Below, piece after piece: positions 29,847 to 41,300 of a DNA stretch of 64,000 nt. The notes beneath the pieces are model-generated. The model did no database searches, was not told where the DNA came from, and saw nothing but the letters and a program-made list of their open reading frames with translations. Position numbers and translations under genes: made by a program. The DNA comes from Prochlorococcus sp. AG-686-J21 (GTDB taxonomy: Bacteria; Cyanobacteriota; Cyanobacteriia; PCC-6307; Cyanobiaceae), in contig QCVS01000001.1 in assembly GCA_003210285.1 (NCBI GenBank), positions 105,521 through 169,520 on the forward strand. The letters run 5' to 3'. Each line of letters begins with the position of its first letter. Position 1 is the first letter of the stretch.

Positions 29847-31484
29847 TTATGTAATAACAGTAGGTTTTTCCATTTTGGTAAGTTTTGAAATACTTAATAA
29901 ATGATCTAAATCATTAATTAGATCTTTTAGAGCGACTTGAGGATTTAAAACTAAATTTTGTTGAGAGCTTGAAAATTTTTCGAAATATAATCTTAGAGTT
30001 GAACCCTTGGTACCAGTACCTGACAAACGTAAGATCACTCTGGAATTATCCTCGAGTATAATTCTTAATCCTTGATTTTTACTAATCGAATTATCTACTG
30101 GATCTAAATATGAAAAGTTATCTGCTTGTTTTACAAAATTTCCAGCAAACTTATTTTCTTTTAAATTTGGAAGCTTAGATGATAAATCATTGAATATTTG
30201 ATTTGCAATAGTAGAGGGAATAGCCTCATAATCATGCCTTGAATAATAATTTCTTCCATATTGTTTCCAGTGGTTTTGAATTAATTCACTTACAGTACAA
30301 TTCTTCTCAGCTAGAATTTGCAACCAATATAAAACCGCCCATAAGCCATCTTTTTCTCTGACATGATTACTACCAGTTCCGAAACTTTCCTCTCCACAAA
30401 TTGTAATTAAATTGGAATCTAAAAGATTTCCAAAAAATTTCCATCCAGTTGGCGTTTCAAAACAAGGAATATTTAAAGCTTTAGCAACAAAATCTACGGC
30501 TGAACTTGTAGGCATAGATCGTGCAACTCCAGCAATACCATCTTTATATCCCGGTACACAATTTGTATTTGCAGTAATAACTGCCAGACTATCACTTGGA
30601 TTTACAAAACATCCCTGACCTAAGATCATATTTCTATCACCATCACCATCACATGCAGCTCCAAAACTATAGGCTTTTTGAACTAATAACAAATCTGCCA
30701 ATTTAGAAGCATAAGTAAGATTTGGATCAGGATGTAAACCTCCAAAATCCTCTAGTGGTAGACCATTCATGACACAATCATCTAAAAGACCCATTTTGTC
30801 TACAAAAATATTTTTTGCATATGGACCAGTAACTGCATTCATTGCATCAAAAATTAAAGAAAAATCCTTTTTCAAAAAATCACTTATTTGATCTAAATCA
30901 AAAATTTTCTCCATTAAATCTGAATAATCCTTTAGTCCATCAATTATTTCTAAAGAAGTTTCACCAAACGGGAATACACCAAGCTTATTTAAGTCTGGTA
31001 TTTTAATTTTGCTAATTTTGTAACTCGTAAGTGATTTGGAACATTCAAATATTTGATTTGTAATTAACTCGGCCGCAGGTCCACCATTGGAAGTGTTTAA
31101 TTTCACTCCGAAATCCCCTTCAAGACCTCCGGGATTATGACTTGCTGAAAGAATAATTCCTCCAATGGCCCCCTCTTTTCTAATCAAATGAGATGTCGCT
31201 GGTGTAGACAATAAACCATTTTTTGGAATAATAACTTTTCCAACTTTATGAGCTACGCATATTTGGATAATCTTCTTGATTGCTTCGATATTCCCATATC
31301 TACCATCCCCACCAACAACCAAAGTGGACCCTCGCAAATTATTAAGTGATTTAAAAATTGCCTCTATAAATATTTCTAAGTAATGCTCTTCTTGAAACCT
31401 CAACGTACTTTTTCTTAAACCAGAAGTTCCTGGTTTCTGATCTAGAAAAGGATTTTTAATATTAATGACATTAACTTCAGTCAT
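29847..31484 (-). CDS. pgm: Phosphoglucomutase (alpha-D-phosphohexomutase family)
   Basis: 'KPGTSGLRKST', 'IILSASHNPGG', 'CDGDGDRNMILG', 'CGEESFGTGSNHVREKDG'. Confidence 0.93.
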   Translation of the reverse strand: MTEVNVINIKNPFLDQKPGTSGLRKSTLRFQEEHYLEIFIEAIFKSLNNLRGSTLVVGGDGRYGNIEAIKKIIQICVAHKVGKVIIPKNGLLSTPATSHLIRKEGAIGGIILSASHNPGGLEGDFGVKLNTSNGGPAAELITNQIFECSKSLTSYKISKIKIPDLNKLGVFPFGETSLEIIDGLKDYSDLMEKIFDLDQISDFLKKDFSLIFDAMNAVTGPYAKNIFVDKMGLLDDCVMNGLPLEDFGGLHPDPNLTYASKLADLLLVQKAYSFGAACDGDGDRNMILGQGCFVNPSDSLAVITANTNCVPGYKDGIAGVARSMPTSSAVDFVAKALNIPCFETPTGWKFFGNLLDSNLITICGEESFGTGSNHVREKDGLWAVLYWLQILAEKNCTVSELIQNHWKQYGRNYYSRHDYEAIPSTIANQIFNDLSSKLPNLKENKFAGNFVKQADNFSYLDPVDNSISKNQGLRIILEDNSRVILRLSGTGTKGSTLRLYFEKFSSSQQNLVLNPQVALKDLINDLDHLLSISKLTKMEKPTVIT

Positions 31485-31517
31485 GATTTCTATAAAACTT
31501 AGAAAAATCTAACTAAA

Positions 31518-31688
31518 TTAATGTGGCATTTCGGATGTTCTTAACATAGCGATAAACCATAAGGAGGAAATCACTAATGCACTTAAAATTCCATAACTGA
31601 CTCCAAACTTAGAAATAGTAAAAGGGACTATCAAAGGGAAGGTTAAAGCTCCGAATAAAGGTGTAAAAGCAACAATTTTTTTTAGCAT
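31518..31688 (-). CDS. Small hydrophobic protein (56 aa)
   Basis: Hand translation: MLKKIVAFTPLFGALTFPLIVPFTISKFGVSYGILSALVISSLWFIAMLRTSEMPH*. Not in ORF track. Confidence 0.5.
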   Translation of the reverse strand: MLKKIVAFTPLFGALTFPLIVPFTISKFGVSYGILSALVISSLWFIAMLRTSEMPH

Positions 31689-31700
31689 TACTTCACTTAT

Positions 31701-32867
31701 TTAAAACCATTCAGTCTCAGCATTATCTTTCTCATTAGTGTCATCAAAAGGAGTAACTCTATCAAATTTCATTGTAATACTTTTTTCTTGATCACCAGAA
31801 GCATCAACAGCTTTAATTTCGTATTTTTGAGAGCCGTCCCTAAAAGGAACTTGCAATCTAAAAGTGCCGTCAGCAGCCAAAGGAACTTCTTCTTTACCAA
31901 TAGTTAATTTGGCAGATGGATCTGTTGCTCCATAAACAATTAATTCCGAATCAGCAACTAACCAAAAAGATTTATTCTTAACTATTCCACTACCCGATTC
32001 ATTTAAACCGGAAGACCATTGCCCTGCACCAGAATCAGTTAGATTTGAATTTGTTAGATTCGTATCTTCCATAAATTCTTCAGAACCTACCTTTCTGCTT
32101 TTAGGAAAACTTGTTGCTGCCTGGTATAAGCGCTCATGTAACCCATTAGTTTCTTGCACCTGTGGGCTTTTTTGAGTTAATGAAGGAGGCTCAGATGAGG
32201 CAGGAGTGTCTAAATTAAAAGGAACAAATTTATCTAAAATCTGCTCTGAAGGCTGAGAACCTGGCACATGACTTACAGAGGAAAAAGCTAATGACTTCCA
32301 TTTAAAACCGTATTTGTAACCCAATTCAACCTTATAGTCCCTATTGGCAAGAGGAATTGGCAAATACCATTCAGTGCTGTAACTATCTAAAGCAATTTCT
32401 CTTAAGGTGCCCTGATTTAAATTGCCTTCAGCAACACCAGTAGCATCATATAAGCGTAAACATAATTTACTAGCACCTAAAGACTGAGCTTTATCTCTAT
32501 CACTTTCTGAGATTTGCCAAAATACATATGCCCATTCTGGATCTCTAGGCAAAAATACTAGTTTGGTATTAACTTCTTCTTTTACTGATTGAGAAGTAAA
32601 TTCAGTAATATTTGGGGAAGTATTTTTAGTTAAGGTTTTATTATATTTTTCAGTCGCATTTTTTTGATATTTATAAATAAGATCAATTAATACAGCTTTT
32701 GTTTTTCTACTATATAAAGGTACAGATAATTTACTAGCTTCTTGACGGAGTTGTCTGAGGGTTAGACTAAGTAGATATTCTTTATTCTTGATCCCATCAA
32801 CCACTTTTAAAACTCCATAATTTGCATGGAATAAGTATGTTCTTTTTTTCTGCAGTTTGGGTGACAT
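31701..32867 (-). CDS. DUF4912-like protein with Rho-N-like N-terminal segment
   Basis: 'SLTLRQLRQEASKLSVPLYSRKTKAVLIDLI' and 'LVFLPRDPEWAYVFWQISESDRDKAQ...LCLRLYDATG'. Confidence 0.8.
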   Translation of the reverse strand: MSPKLQKKRTYLFHANYGVLKVVDGIKNKEYLLSLTLRQLRQEASKLSVPLYSRKTKAVLIDLIYKYQKNATEKYNKTLTKNTSPNITEFTSQSVKEEVNTKLVFLPRDPEWAYVFWQISESDRDKAQSLGASKLCLRLYDATGVAEGNLNQGTLREIALDSYSTEWYLPIPLANRDYKVELGYKYGFKWKSLAFSSVSHVPGSQPSEQILDKFVPFNLDTPASSEPPSLTQKSPQVQETNGLHERLYQAATSFPKSRKVGSEEFMEDTNLTNSNLTDSGAGQWSSGLNESGSGIVKNKSFWLVADSELIVYGATDPSAKLTIGKEEVPLAADGTFRLQVPFRDGSQKYEIKAVDASGDQEKSITMKFDRVTPFDDTNEKDNAETEWF

Positions 32868-33069
32868 TAGAGGCAGTCGTCAGGATCTTCTGACTACTTT
32901 CAAGTTTTTAAATTTTGCAACTTTCACATAAATGATTGATATAAGTGGACTTTAAAGAAATCTAGAAATCTATAATTTATAAATTAATTTTCTATTTTTT
33001 TAAATTTTATTACCTTGAATTGTTAAGAACTCAACAAAAATATATTTTTTCTTCGGGATCGCTTCATAA

Positions 33070-33432
33070 TTAATTTTCCCGTTTTTGTTCAACTAAAGTA
33101 ATTAAATCATCAAGATCCAATTCTTTGATATTTTTTTCAATACTCTTAGAAAAAAAGTCTAATGTTTGAGCAGCAGCAGACATTTGTTCATAAAAAAGTT
33201 GATTGAACTTTTTATCGTTAAATTTCTGTGATTGTTTTTCACACCATTTTTTAAGAGGTTCATCTTCTTCAAGCAAAGATTTTTCATCATTTCCGATTTC
33301 CTTGAAGATTTCAAGACAATGGGCAAGTAATCTAACGTGGTGCTTTTTGATTATGGGCAAATTCAGTTGATCTATATTTTTCACCATCTCATTGCTTAAC
33401 GGACTTTGAAAAGAATTTGTTTGATTAGACAT
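33070..33432 (-). CDS. Conserved hypothetical protein, divergent from sufB
   Basis: 120-aa ORF; no recognisable HTH or cysteine ligand cluster. Confidence 0.55.
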   Translation of the reverse strand: MSNQTNSFQSPLSNEMVKNIDQLNLPIIKKHHVRLLAHCLEIFKEIGNDEKSLLEEDEPLKKWCEKQSQKFNDKKFNQLFYEQMSAAAQTLDFFSKSIEKNIKELDLDDLITLVEQKREN

Positions 33433-33529
33433 TAATTTTTTAATTTAAATACAAATAAAAACTCAATATTGGGCTTATATTTAGCTAAAGTATATAAATC
33501 TAATTGTAATAGATTAATTTATAGGAATT

Positions 33530-34975
33530 ATGGTAAATAAAAATTTAGTTAAAGATGTTGTTGTAACTGAACCCTATAAATATGGTTTCGTTACCGATAT
33601 CGAAACTGAAAAGATTTCCAAAGGGCTAAGTGAAGATACAATTCGATTAATTTCAGAAAAAAAAGAAGAGCCTGAATACCTTCTTAATTTCAGACTTAAT
33701 GCCTTTAGAAAATGGCAAAAAATGAAGGAGCCTAACTGGGCAGACCTAGGCTATAAAAAGATTGATTATCAAGATATAATTTACTATTCTGCACCCAAAC
33801 AAAAAGAAAAGATTTCCAGCTTAGATGAAGTTGATCCCAAACTCTTAGAAACTTTTGATAAATTAGGAATTCCTCTTACTGAGCAAAAAAAACTCACAAA
33901 CGTTGCTGTTGATGCAGTATTCGACAGCGTATCTATTGCAACAACTTTCAAAAAAGAACTTGCTGAGCATGGAGTAATATTTTGCTCCATAAGTGAAGCA
34001 ATTAAAGATCATTCAGATTTAATAGAAAAATATTTAGGTTCTGTAGTACCGGCTAATGATAATTATTTTGCTGCATTAAATTCTGCTGTTTTTAGTGATG
34101 GTTCATTCGTTTACATCCCAAAAGGAGTTAAATGTCCAATGGATCTCTCATCCTACTTTAGGATCAATAGCGGGGATTCCGGTCAGTTTGAAAGAACTTT
34201 AATTATCGCAGAAGAATCTAGCTCCGTTAGTTACCTTGAAGGATGTACAGCTCCAATGTTTGATACTAATACCTTACACGCAGCGGTAGTAGAACTTATA
34301 GCCTTAGATGATGCCTCAATTAAATATTCAACCGTACAAAATTGGTATGCTGGAAATGAAGAAGGGGTTGGAGGAATCTTTAATTTTGTCACCAAAAGGG
34401 GGAAATGTTTAGGTAAAAGAAGTAAAATAAGCTGGTCCCAAGTTGAAACAGGCTCTGCCATAACATGGAAATATCCTAGCTGTCTTCTTTTAGGAGAAGA
34501 ATCGGTAGGAGAATTTTATTCTGTTGCACTTACTAATAACCTCCAACAAGCCGATACGGGCACAAAAATGATTCACATTGGTCCTAGAACTAAATCAACA
34601 ATAGTTAGTAAAGGAATTAGTGCTGGCAATTCAGTTAATAGTTACCGAGGTCTTGTAAAAATGGGTTCAAAAGCATCTGGATCAAGAAACTACAGTCAAT
34701 GTGATTCAATGTTAATAGGCGATCAAGCTGCTGCAAATACATTTCCTTATATTCAATCTCAACAACCTAATTCAAAAATTGAACATGAAGCAAGTACATG
34801 TAGAATCTCTGAAGATCAACTTTTTTATTTGCAAAGCAGAGGTATTGAATTTGAAGAGGCTGTATCAATGATGGTTAGTGGCTTTTGTAGAGATGTATTC
34901 AATCAACTCCCAATGGAATTTGCGGCTGAAGCCGATAAGCTGCTTGCCCTCAAATTAGAAGGTTCCGTAGGATAA
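33530..34975 (+). CDS. sufB: Fe-S cluster assembly protein SufB
   Basis: '[19 protein letters not shown]...[25 protein letters not shown]'. Confidence 0.95.
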   Translation: MVNKNLVKDVVVTEPYKYGFVTDIETEKISKGLSEDTIRLISEKKEEPEYLLNFRLNAFRKWQKMKEPNWADLGYKKIDYQDIIYYSAPKQKEKISSLDEVDPKLLETFDKLGIPLTEQKKLTNVAVDAVFDSVSIATTFKKELAEHGVIFCSISEAIKDHSDLIEKYLGSVVPANDNYFAALNSAVFSDGSFVYIPKGVKCPMDLSSYFRINSGDSGQFERTLIIAEESSSVSYLEGCTAPMFDTNTLHAAVVELIALDDASIKYSTVQNWYAGNEEGVGGIFNFVTKRGKCLGKRSKISWSQVETGSAITWKYPSCLLLGEESVGEFYSVALTNNLQQADTGTKMIHIGPRTKSTIVSKGISAGNSVNSYRGLVKMGSKASGSRNYSQCDSMLIGDQAAANTFPYIQSQQPNSKIEHEASTCRISEDQLFYLQSRGIEFEEAVSMMVSGFCRDVFNQLPMEFAAEADKLLALKLEGSVG

Positions 34976-34993
34976 TTTATTAATTTCTAAAGT

Positions 34994-35782
34994 GTGATGC
35001 AAAGCGAAACAAAAGAATTAGATCCAATACTAGAAGTAAATAATCTTTTTGCATCTATAGACAATCTTCCTATTTTAAAAGGAGTAACCATTTCAGTTAA
35101 TCCTGGAGAAATACACGCAATCATGGGTAGAAATGGATGTGGCAAAAGTACTCTTTCCAAGATTATTGCAGGTCATCCATCATACAAAATAACTAAAGGC
35201 GAAATAAAATTTTCTGGAAAAGATATTCAGTCTTTAGAACCAGAAGAGAGAGCTCAATCTGGTATTTTTCTCGGTTTTCAATATCCAATTGAAATTCCAG
35301 GAGTAAGTAATCTAGAATTTCTTAGAGTGGCAACAAATGCAAGAAGAAAATTTCTTAATAAAGAAGAACTAGATACTTTTGACTTTGAAGACTTAGTAAA
35401 ACAAAAACTTGACTTAGTCAAAATGGATTCTGCCTTTTTATCGAGGAGTATTAATCAAGGTTTTTCAGGTGGGGAAAAGAAAAGGAATGAAATATTACAA
35501 ATGGCATTATTAGAACCAAAAATTGCAATTTTGGATGAAACAGACTCAGGTTTAGATATTGATGCACTTAGAATTGTCGCTTCAGGAATTAAGAAGATAT
35601 CTAATGAACAAACCGGAATTATATTAATCACTCACTATCAAAGGTTATTAGACGAAATACAACCCGATTATGTTCATGTAATGTCAGATGGTCAAATAAT
35701 AAAAACCGGAGAAAGTGATCTTGCCCTAGAACTTGAAAAACATGGGTATGAATGGACTGATAATTTTATAAAAGAGCAATAA
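34994..35782 (+). CDS. sufC: Fe-S cluster assembly ATPase SufC
   Basis: '[20 protein letters not shown]', '[36 protein letters not shown]'. Confidence 0.95.
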   Translation: MMQSETKELDPILEVNNLFASIDNLPILKGVTISVNPGEIHAIMGRNGCGKSTLSKIIAGHPSYKITKGEIKFSGKDIQSLEPEERAQSGIFLGFQYPIEIPGVSNLEFLRVATNARRKFLNKEELDTFDFEDLVKQKLDLVKMDSAFLSRSINQGFSGGEKKRNEILQMALLEPKIAILDETDSGLDIDALRIVASGIKKISNEQTGIILITHYQRLLDEIQPDYVHVMSDGQIIKTGESDLALELEKHGYEWTDNFIKEQ

Positions 35783-35786
35783 ATCA

Positions 35787-37004
35787 ATGCAAATTATTGA
35801 AGAAATCAAAAAGGATGAATTAATTAGTAATCCATCTGAGATACAAAAAATTTGTCTTGATAAATTAAAATTAAATCCTTTACCAAATATTAAAAGTGAA
35901 TACTGGAGACTTTCAAATAAATCCAAATTTTCAAGCTTTTTAGATCATTCAAATAAGAATAAAAAATCTAAAGTTAATCTCCCATATAAAAAAGCCTCTC
36001 AAAATGTTATTAGACTGATAATAGGTGAGAACAACTCAATCAATTTAGAAGAAGAAAACTATTCAATAAAAAAATTAAAAGAGATAGAAATATTAGACTA
36101 TATTAAAAAAAATATATCTAATTTTGATCAAAATGATCATTGGAGTGACCTACTAAATCATTGTTTAAGTTCTAAAGAAAACATCTTAGGTTTAAATATT
36201 TCTGGTAATAATATTCCTCCACTCGAGATATTTAGTGCGTCATCACCAGATTCTTTTAATGCTAAAACACTTATTTTATTCTTTGAAAAGAATTCTAAAG
36301 TAGATCTATTACAAATTAATCTTGGAAGCAAAAATTCTTCACTATCTCAATCCACTTATTTCTGTTTAAAAGAAAATACTTCGGTAAATCATGGTGTAGT
36401 TTCCTATGGGGAAAGCAAATCTAATTTATTAAATTCTTTAAATGTAATTCAAAAGGCCAAAAGTGAATACAGTTTAGGATCATTACATTTCAAATTTAAT
36501 TATGCAAGATTTGAAATCCGTATTAATCAATTAGATGGTAATGCCAAAACGAATATAAAAGGAATACAAATAACAAAAAATAACGACCAAATAGCAACTT
36601 ATACAAAAATGCAATTTAACGGCCCTAATGGATTTTTAGATCAAATTAATAAATCCTTGGCAGATGATAAATCACATGCTGTCTTTGAAGGTTCCATCAT
36701 TGTTCCAAAAATTGCGCAAAAGACTGATGCGTCACAATTGAGCAGGAATCTACTTTTATCGAGACATGCAAAAATAGATACTAAACCTCAGTTAGAGATT
36801 ATTGCTGACGACGTAAAATGCAAACATGGTGCAACTATTTCTCAATTAAATGAAGAAGAACTTTTCTATATGAGATCAAGAGGACTCACGTTAGCAGAAG
36901 CCAGTAAACTACAATTAAGTTCTTATATACAAGAAATTATTTCAAGTATTCCAATTTCAAAAGATAGATGGGATTTGCTTGAAAAGATTTTAAAAGAAAA
37001 TTAA
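35787..37004 (+). CDS. sufD: Fe-S cluster assembly protein SufD
   Basis: 'KTDASQLSRNLLLSRHAKIDTKPQLEIIADDVKCKHGATISQLNEEELFYMRSRGL'; position in sufBCDS. Confidence 0.93.
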   Translation: MQIIEEIKKDELISNPSEIQKICLDKLKLNPLPNIKSEYWRLSNKSKFSSFLDHSNKNKKSKVNLPYKKASQNVIRLIIGENNSINLEEENYSIKKLKEIEILDYIKKNISNFDQNDHWSDLLNHCLSSKENILGLNISGNNIPPLEIFSASSPDSFNAKTLILFFEKNSKVDLLQINLGSKNSSLSQSTYFCLKENTSVNHGVVSYGESKSNLLNSLNVIQKAKSEYSLGSLHFKFNYARFEIRINQLDGNAKTNIKGIQITKNNDQIATYTKMQFNGPNGFLDQINKSLADDKSHAVFEGSIIVPKIAQKTDASQLSRNLLLSRHAKIDTKPQLEIIADDVKCKHGATISQLNEEELFYMRSRGLTLAEASKLQLSSYIQEIISSIPISKDRWDLLEKILKEN

Positions 37005-38281
37005 TGGAAACAATTAAAAATTTCCCAAAAATAGATAAAAAAAACGCTCCTCTAATAGATAAAAAAGACTTTCCTTTATTAGAAAATAATCTTAAAAGCA
37101 AAAATACAATTATTTATCTAGATCACGCCGCAACGACCCAAAAACCAATCCAAGTTCTTGAAAAAATTGACGAATATTATAAAAATTTTAATGCAAACGT
37201 TCATAGAGGTGCGCATCAATTAAGTGCAAAAGCAACAGAAGAATTTGAAAATTCAAGATCTTTAATTGCTAAATATGTTAATGCTAAATCAACCAAAGAA
37301 ATAATTTTTACAAGGAATGCAACTGAGGCTATAAATCTGGTTGCCAGATCATGGGGAGAATTTACTTTAAAAGAGAATGATGAAATTCTTCTATCAATTA
37401 TGGAACATCATAGTAATATTGTTCCTTGGCAAATGGTAGCTTCAAAAAACAAATGTAAACTGAAATTTGTGGGCATAGATCAAGACGGAAGATTAGATAT
37501 AAATGATTTCAAGTCCAAATTAACAACGAAAACAAAATTAGTAAGCTTACTACACATTAGCAACACTTTAGGATGCTGTAATCCAATAAAAGAAATAACT
37601 AAATTATCTAAAAATAATGGTTCTTTAGTTCTGATTGATGCTTGTCAAAGTTTAGCCCATCAAAAGCTAGATGTTCAAGAACTAGGTATAGATTTTTTAG
37701 CTGGTTCAGGACATAAATTATGTGGCCCAACAGGGATAGGTTTCTTATGGTCCAAAAAAGAAATTTTAGAAAAAATCCCTCCTTTTTTTGGTGGTGGTGA
37801 AATGATTCAAGATGTATTTGAAGAGAAAAGTACTTGGGCTGAACTCCCTCATAAATTTGAAGCTGGTACTCCAGCTATTGCGGGAGCAATAGGATTAGCT
37901 GCAGCTATTAATTACATTAACAATATTGGGTTGGATCGTATTAGTGAGTATGAAAAAGAGATTACAAAATATTTATTTGAAAAATTAAATCAAATAGAGG
38001 ATCTGGAAATAATAGGTCCTTCTCCGACAACAGATCCTAACAGAGCTTCATTGGCAACATTTTATGTAAAAGAAATACATTCAAACGATATCGCTGAGAT
38101 TCTTGATTCGAAAGGTATCTGTATCAGAAGCGGACATCACTGTTGTCAACCTCTGCATAGACATATCGGAATAAGTTCAACAGCTAGAGTTAGTATGAAC
38201 TTCACAACTACCAGAGAAGATATAAATACTTTTATCGAAAAACTTAAAGAAACTATTAGTTTTTTGAAACTGAATTCTTAA
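37004..38281 (+). CDS. sufS: Cysteine desulfurase SufS
   Basis: 'YLDHAATTQKP', 'GSGHKLCGPTGIGFLW', 'IRSGHHCCQPLHRHIGI'. Confidence 0.95.
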   Translation: METIKNFPKIDKKNAPLIDKKDFPLLENNLKSKNTIIYLDHAATTQKPIQVLEKIDEYYKNFNANVHRGAHQLSAKATEEFENSRSLIAKYVNAKSTKEIIFTRNATEAINLVARSWGEFTLKENDEILLSIMEHHSNIVPWQMVASKNKCKLKFVGIDQDGRLDINDFKSKLTTKTKLVSLLHISNTLGCCNPIKEITKLSKNNGSLVLIDACQSLAHQKLDVQELGIDFLAGSGHKLCGPTGIGFLWSKKEILEKIPPFFGGGEMIQDVFEEKSTWAELPHKFEAGTPAIAGAIGLAAAINYINNIGLDRISEYEKEITKYLFEKLNQIEDLEIIGPSPTTDPNRASLATFYVKEIHSNDIAEILDSKGICIRSGHHCCQPLHRHIGISSTARVSMNFTTTREDINTFIEKLKETISFLKLNS

Positions 38282-40206
38282 ATATTTAAAGTTTTCTCTA
38301 AAAATTCCTGAGTTTTCAAAAGAACTTGTTTCTTATTATTAGTGTTTTTAAAACCATGCCCTTCATTTTCAAAAATTATAACTTCTGAATTTTTATTATT
38401 TTTAAGAAGGGTTTCTTTAATTTGTAAGGTATTTTTGTATGAAATAACTAAGTCTTTTTTACCATGAAATAACAAAACTGGTTTTTTCAATTGATTGATT
38501 TTATTAATTGGTGATCGAAGTTTATACTCATTACGAAATTTTGAATATTCACCTATAAGAGTATTTAAATACCCTTTCTCAAATCTATGAGTTTTATGAT
38601 GCATATCATTTAAATCAAGAACAGGGTATTTACAAATCGCCACTTTAAACAAATCACCTTCACATAAAGCATTAATTGAGGTTAAACCACCGGCACTATT
38701 CCCAAAAATTGCAACTTTGGAGCTATCAATAAGATCTAACCTCATCAAAGCAATTACCAATGCTTTACAGTCATATGAATCAAGAACACCCCATTGATAA
38801 TTTAATCTCTCCCTATACTTTCTTCCGAAACCAGAGGAACCGCCATAATTAACTTCTGCAACCGTAAATCCTCTCGAAGTCCAATATTGAACTTCGGAGT
38901 TTAAAGACCCATCAAAACAAGTAGTAGGGCCACTATGTGCTCTAACGATTAATGGTGATTTAAAAAACCTTTTAAATAGAGGCTTATAAATAAAAGAATG
39001 TGTGGATTGATTATTAAAACCTTTAAACCAAAAAGATTCTGGTCTTGCATATTCATTTACAGGATCAAAAGGTATCTTATTTAATAATTTAGTATGACTT
39101 TTCTCTTCAAAATCGCACTCGAATAAATTGTCAAAACAACTAAAACTACAACCTCTAATAACTAATTTTCGATCACAAGCATCTAAATCACTTATTGAAC
39201 AAAATGGTAATTTAATTTCTTTAATACATTGACAGTTCTGATAAAGTTCTAGTACCCAACTATTTTCTTTTTTCGCAACACAAAATAAATTTTTAATATT
39301 TCCAGAAAAAAATGAAATTCCAGAAACCCACTGAGGCGATCCATACTCAGTCAAAGGTTTAATTATTCTTTTTTTGAGAATAATATTTTTAATATCAGTT
39401 ACATCGAGAAATAATAAATTCCACCAGTCTGTACTATCTTCAGAACAGACTAAAAGATTATCACTCAGCCAGTAAGGTTGAAAGAAAGAAACGTTTTTCC
39501 CCTCATTGATAAATTTATTAGAAAATTTTTTTATTTTATGAATTTCTCCATCGTTATCAATAGTTGCAAAAAAGAGCTCATTTATTTCCCAAGGCATGGA
39601 GGCAGCACTCCACTCTATCCAAGACAATAAATTAGCTGAGATATTAGAAGATAAATTCCCAACAAAATTATCAAATTTTTTTATTTTACGTATTTCTTGT
39701 TTTGTTTTTTTTAAATTTAATGAGAATAAATAATCTCTATGCTCTATCTCACATAAACCGTATAAAAGATTATTTTTAGAAATAACAAATGAAGTATCAA
39801 AATTAATATCTATTGATTCAGTAAGTTGTCGTGGTTCCTTATCACATAGAAGATATTGATTATCATTTTCAGGTAATATCTCTTGAATTCTAAAAACTTT
39901 TAACCACAATGCTTTCGAGAGCTGATCGACCCATATCAAATAAATTTGATCATGTACCTCGATACATTGATATGATTTCCCCCCATAACCATGAAAATTG
40001 TTTTTAACATAAAAATTATCATCCGTTAATTTTTGTGGAATTGCATTTTTATCATTAAAAGGTCTAGCAAAAATAGCATTTTTATGTGTTTTCTCATTAG
40101 GAATTATATCTACCCAGAAAATAATATTCTTGATAAGCGATAACTCATTAAAAGATATTTTTTTTATATCGATTTGCTTAATTTTTAAATTCGTAGCATT
40201 ACTCAT
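38278..40206 (-). CDS. S9 family prolyl oligopeptidase-like peptidase
   Basis: Beta-propeller N-terminus; 'VAIFGNSAGGLTSINAL' nucleophile, 'LLFHGKKDLVI', 'NEGHGFKN'. Confidence 0.88.
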   Translation of the reverse strand: MSNATNLKIKQIDIKKISFNELSLIKNIIFWVDIIPNEKTHKNAIFARPFNDKNAIPQKLTDDNFYVKNNFHGYGGKSYQCIEVHDQIYLIWVDQLSKALWLKVFRIQEILPENDNQYLLCDKEPRQLTESIDINFDTSFVISKNNLLYGLCEIEHRDYLFSLNLKKTKQEIRKIKKFDNFVGNLSSNISANLLSWIEWSAASMPWEINELFFATIDNDGEIHKIKKFSNKFINEGKNVSFFQPYWLSDNLLVCSEDSTDWWNLLFLDVTDIKNIILKKRIIKPLTEYGSPQWVSGISFFSGNIKNLFCVAKKENSWVLELYQNCQCIKEIKLPFCSISDLDACDRKLVIRGCSFSCFDNLFECDFEEKSHTKLLNKIPFDPVNEYARPESFWFKGFNNQSTHSFIYKPLFKRFFKSPLIVRAHSGPTTCFDGSLNSEVQYWTSRGFTVAEVNYGGSSGFGRKYRERLNYQWGVLDSYDCKALVIALMRLDLIDSSKVAIFGNSAGGLTSINALCEGDLFKVAICKYPVLDLNDMHHKTHRFEKGYLNTLIGEYSKFRNEYKLRSPINKINQLKKPVLLFHGKKDLVISYKNTLQIKETLLKNNKNSEVIIFENEGHGFKNTNNKKQVLLKTQEFLEKTLNI

Positions 40207-40285
40207 TTAGGAAGTTTATTTAAAGATGAATTTAAAGTGCTAATATTTTTATAGCTTAACTGTTGAGTAAATAACTTTTTTTACC

Positions 40286-40891
40286 GTGGCAAACAATTTT
40301 TCACAACTCGCAAGAAAGTCAAAAGCAAACAGTCCTACAGAAAAAGTATCTAAAGAACAAGCAGGAACTCCTTCATTAGAAATATATAAATTGGGTGATG
40401 ATATATTGAGAGCAAATGCTAAAAGAATAAGTAAAGTAGATAATTCCATAAGAAATTTAGCTAAAGAAATGCTCCAAAGCATGTATGCAGCAAAAGGGAT
40501 TGGACTAGCTGCTCCGCAAATAGGAATCAAGAAGGAGCTACTTGTAATTGATGTAAATTTTGAAGATGCAGCAGCTGATCCTTTAATTTTAATAAATCCA
40601 GAAATTACCGATTATGGAACAACTTTAAATTCATATGAAGAGGGTTGTTTAAGTATCCCAGGAGTTTATTTAAACGTGGTAAGACCATCAACAATTAAAT
40701 TAAAATTTAGAGATGAAATGGGCAGACCAAGGAAAATGAAAGCTGATGGACTTTTAGCAAGATGCATTCAACATGAAATGGATCATCTAAATGGAGTTTT
40801 GTTTGTTGATAGAGTAACTTCAAAAGAAGATTTAAATAAAGAACTCATTAAAGAAGGCTTTCATCAAAAAGATGTAATGCCAATCAACTGA
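40286..40891 (+). CDS. def: Peptide deformylase
   Basis: 'GIGLAAPQIG', 'EEGCLSIPG', 'QHEMDHLNGVLFVDR'; GTG start. Confidence 0.95.
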   Translation: MANNFSQLARKSKANSPTEKVSKEQAGTPSLEIYKLGDDILRANAKRISKVDNSIRNLAKEMLQSMYAAKGIGLAAPQIGIKKELLVIDVNFEDAAADPLILINPEITDYGTTLNSYEEGCLSIPGVYLNVVRPSTIKLKFRDEMGRPRKMKADGLLARCIQHEMDHLNGVLFVDRVTSKEDLNKELIKEGFHQKDVMPIN

Positions 40892-40910
40892 TTTAATTTT
40901 TAAAAAAACA

Positions 40911-41252
40911 ATGGCTGATACTACAATCTTTAGCAAAATAATAAATGGTGAGATCCCTTGCGAAAAGCTTCATGAAGATAAGCTTTGTATAGCATTTAAT
41001 GATATTGCCTCTCAGGCTCCAGTTCATTTTTTAGTAATTCCTAAAAAACCATTAGTTAGTTTATATGAGTGTTTGGAGGAAGATAAAGATTTATTAGGAC
41101 ATCTTCTTTTAATAGGAAAAAATATTGCCAAATTTAAGAAATTAAGAAATTGGAGAACAGTTATTAATACCGGTGAAGAATCTGGACAAACAGTATTTCA
41201 TTTACATATACATTTTTTAGGTGGTAGGAAAATGAGTTGGCCTCCAGGCTAA
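40911..41252 (+). CDS. HIT (histidine triad) family protein
   Basis: 'IFSKIINGEIPCEKLHED', 'GQTVFHLHIHFLGGRKMSWPPG'. Confidence 0.95.
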   Translation: MADTTIFSKIINGEIPCEKLHEDKLCIAFNDIASQAPVHFLVIPKKPLVSLYECLEEDKDLLGHLLLIGKNIAKFKKLRNWRTVINTGEESGQTVFHLHIHFLGGRKMSWPPG

Positions 41253-41275
41253 AACTCTCAAAAGAGTTTCTTTTT
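41252..41275 (+). terminator. Rho-independent-terminator-like hairpin after the HIT gene
   Basis: AAACTCT-CAAA-AGAGTTT stem-loop followed by CTTTTT. Confidence 0.6.
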
Positions 41276-41300
41276 AGCTATAAGTAAGTAAAAATAAAAC

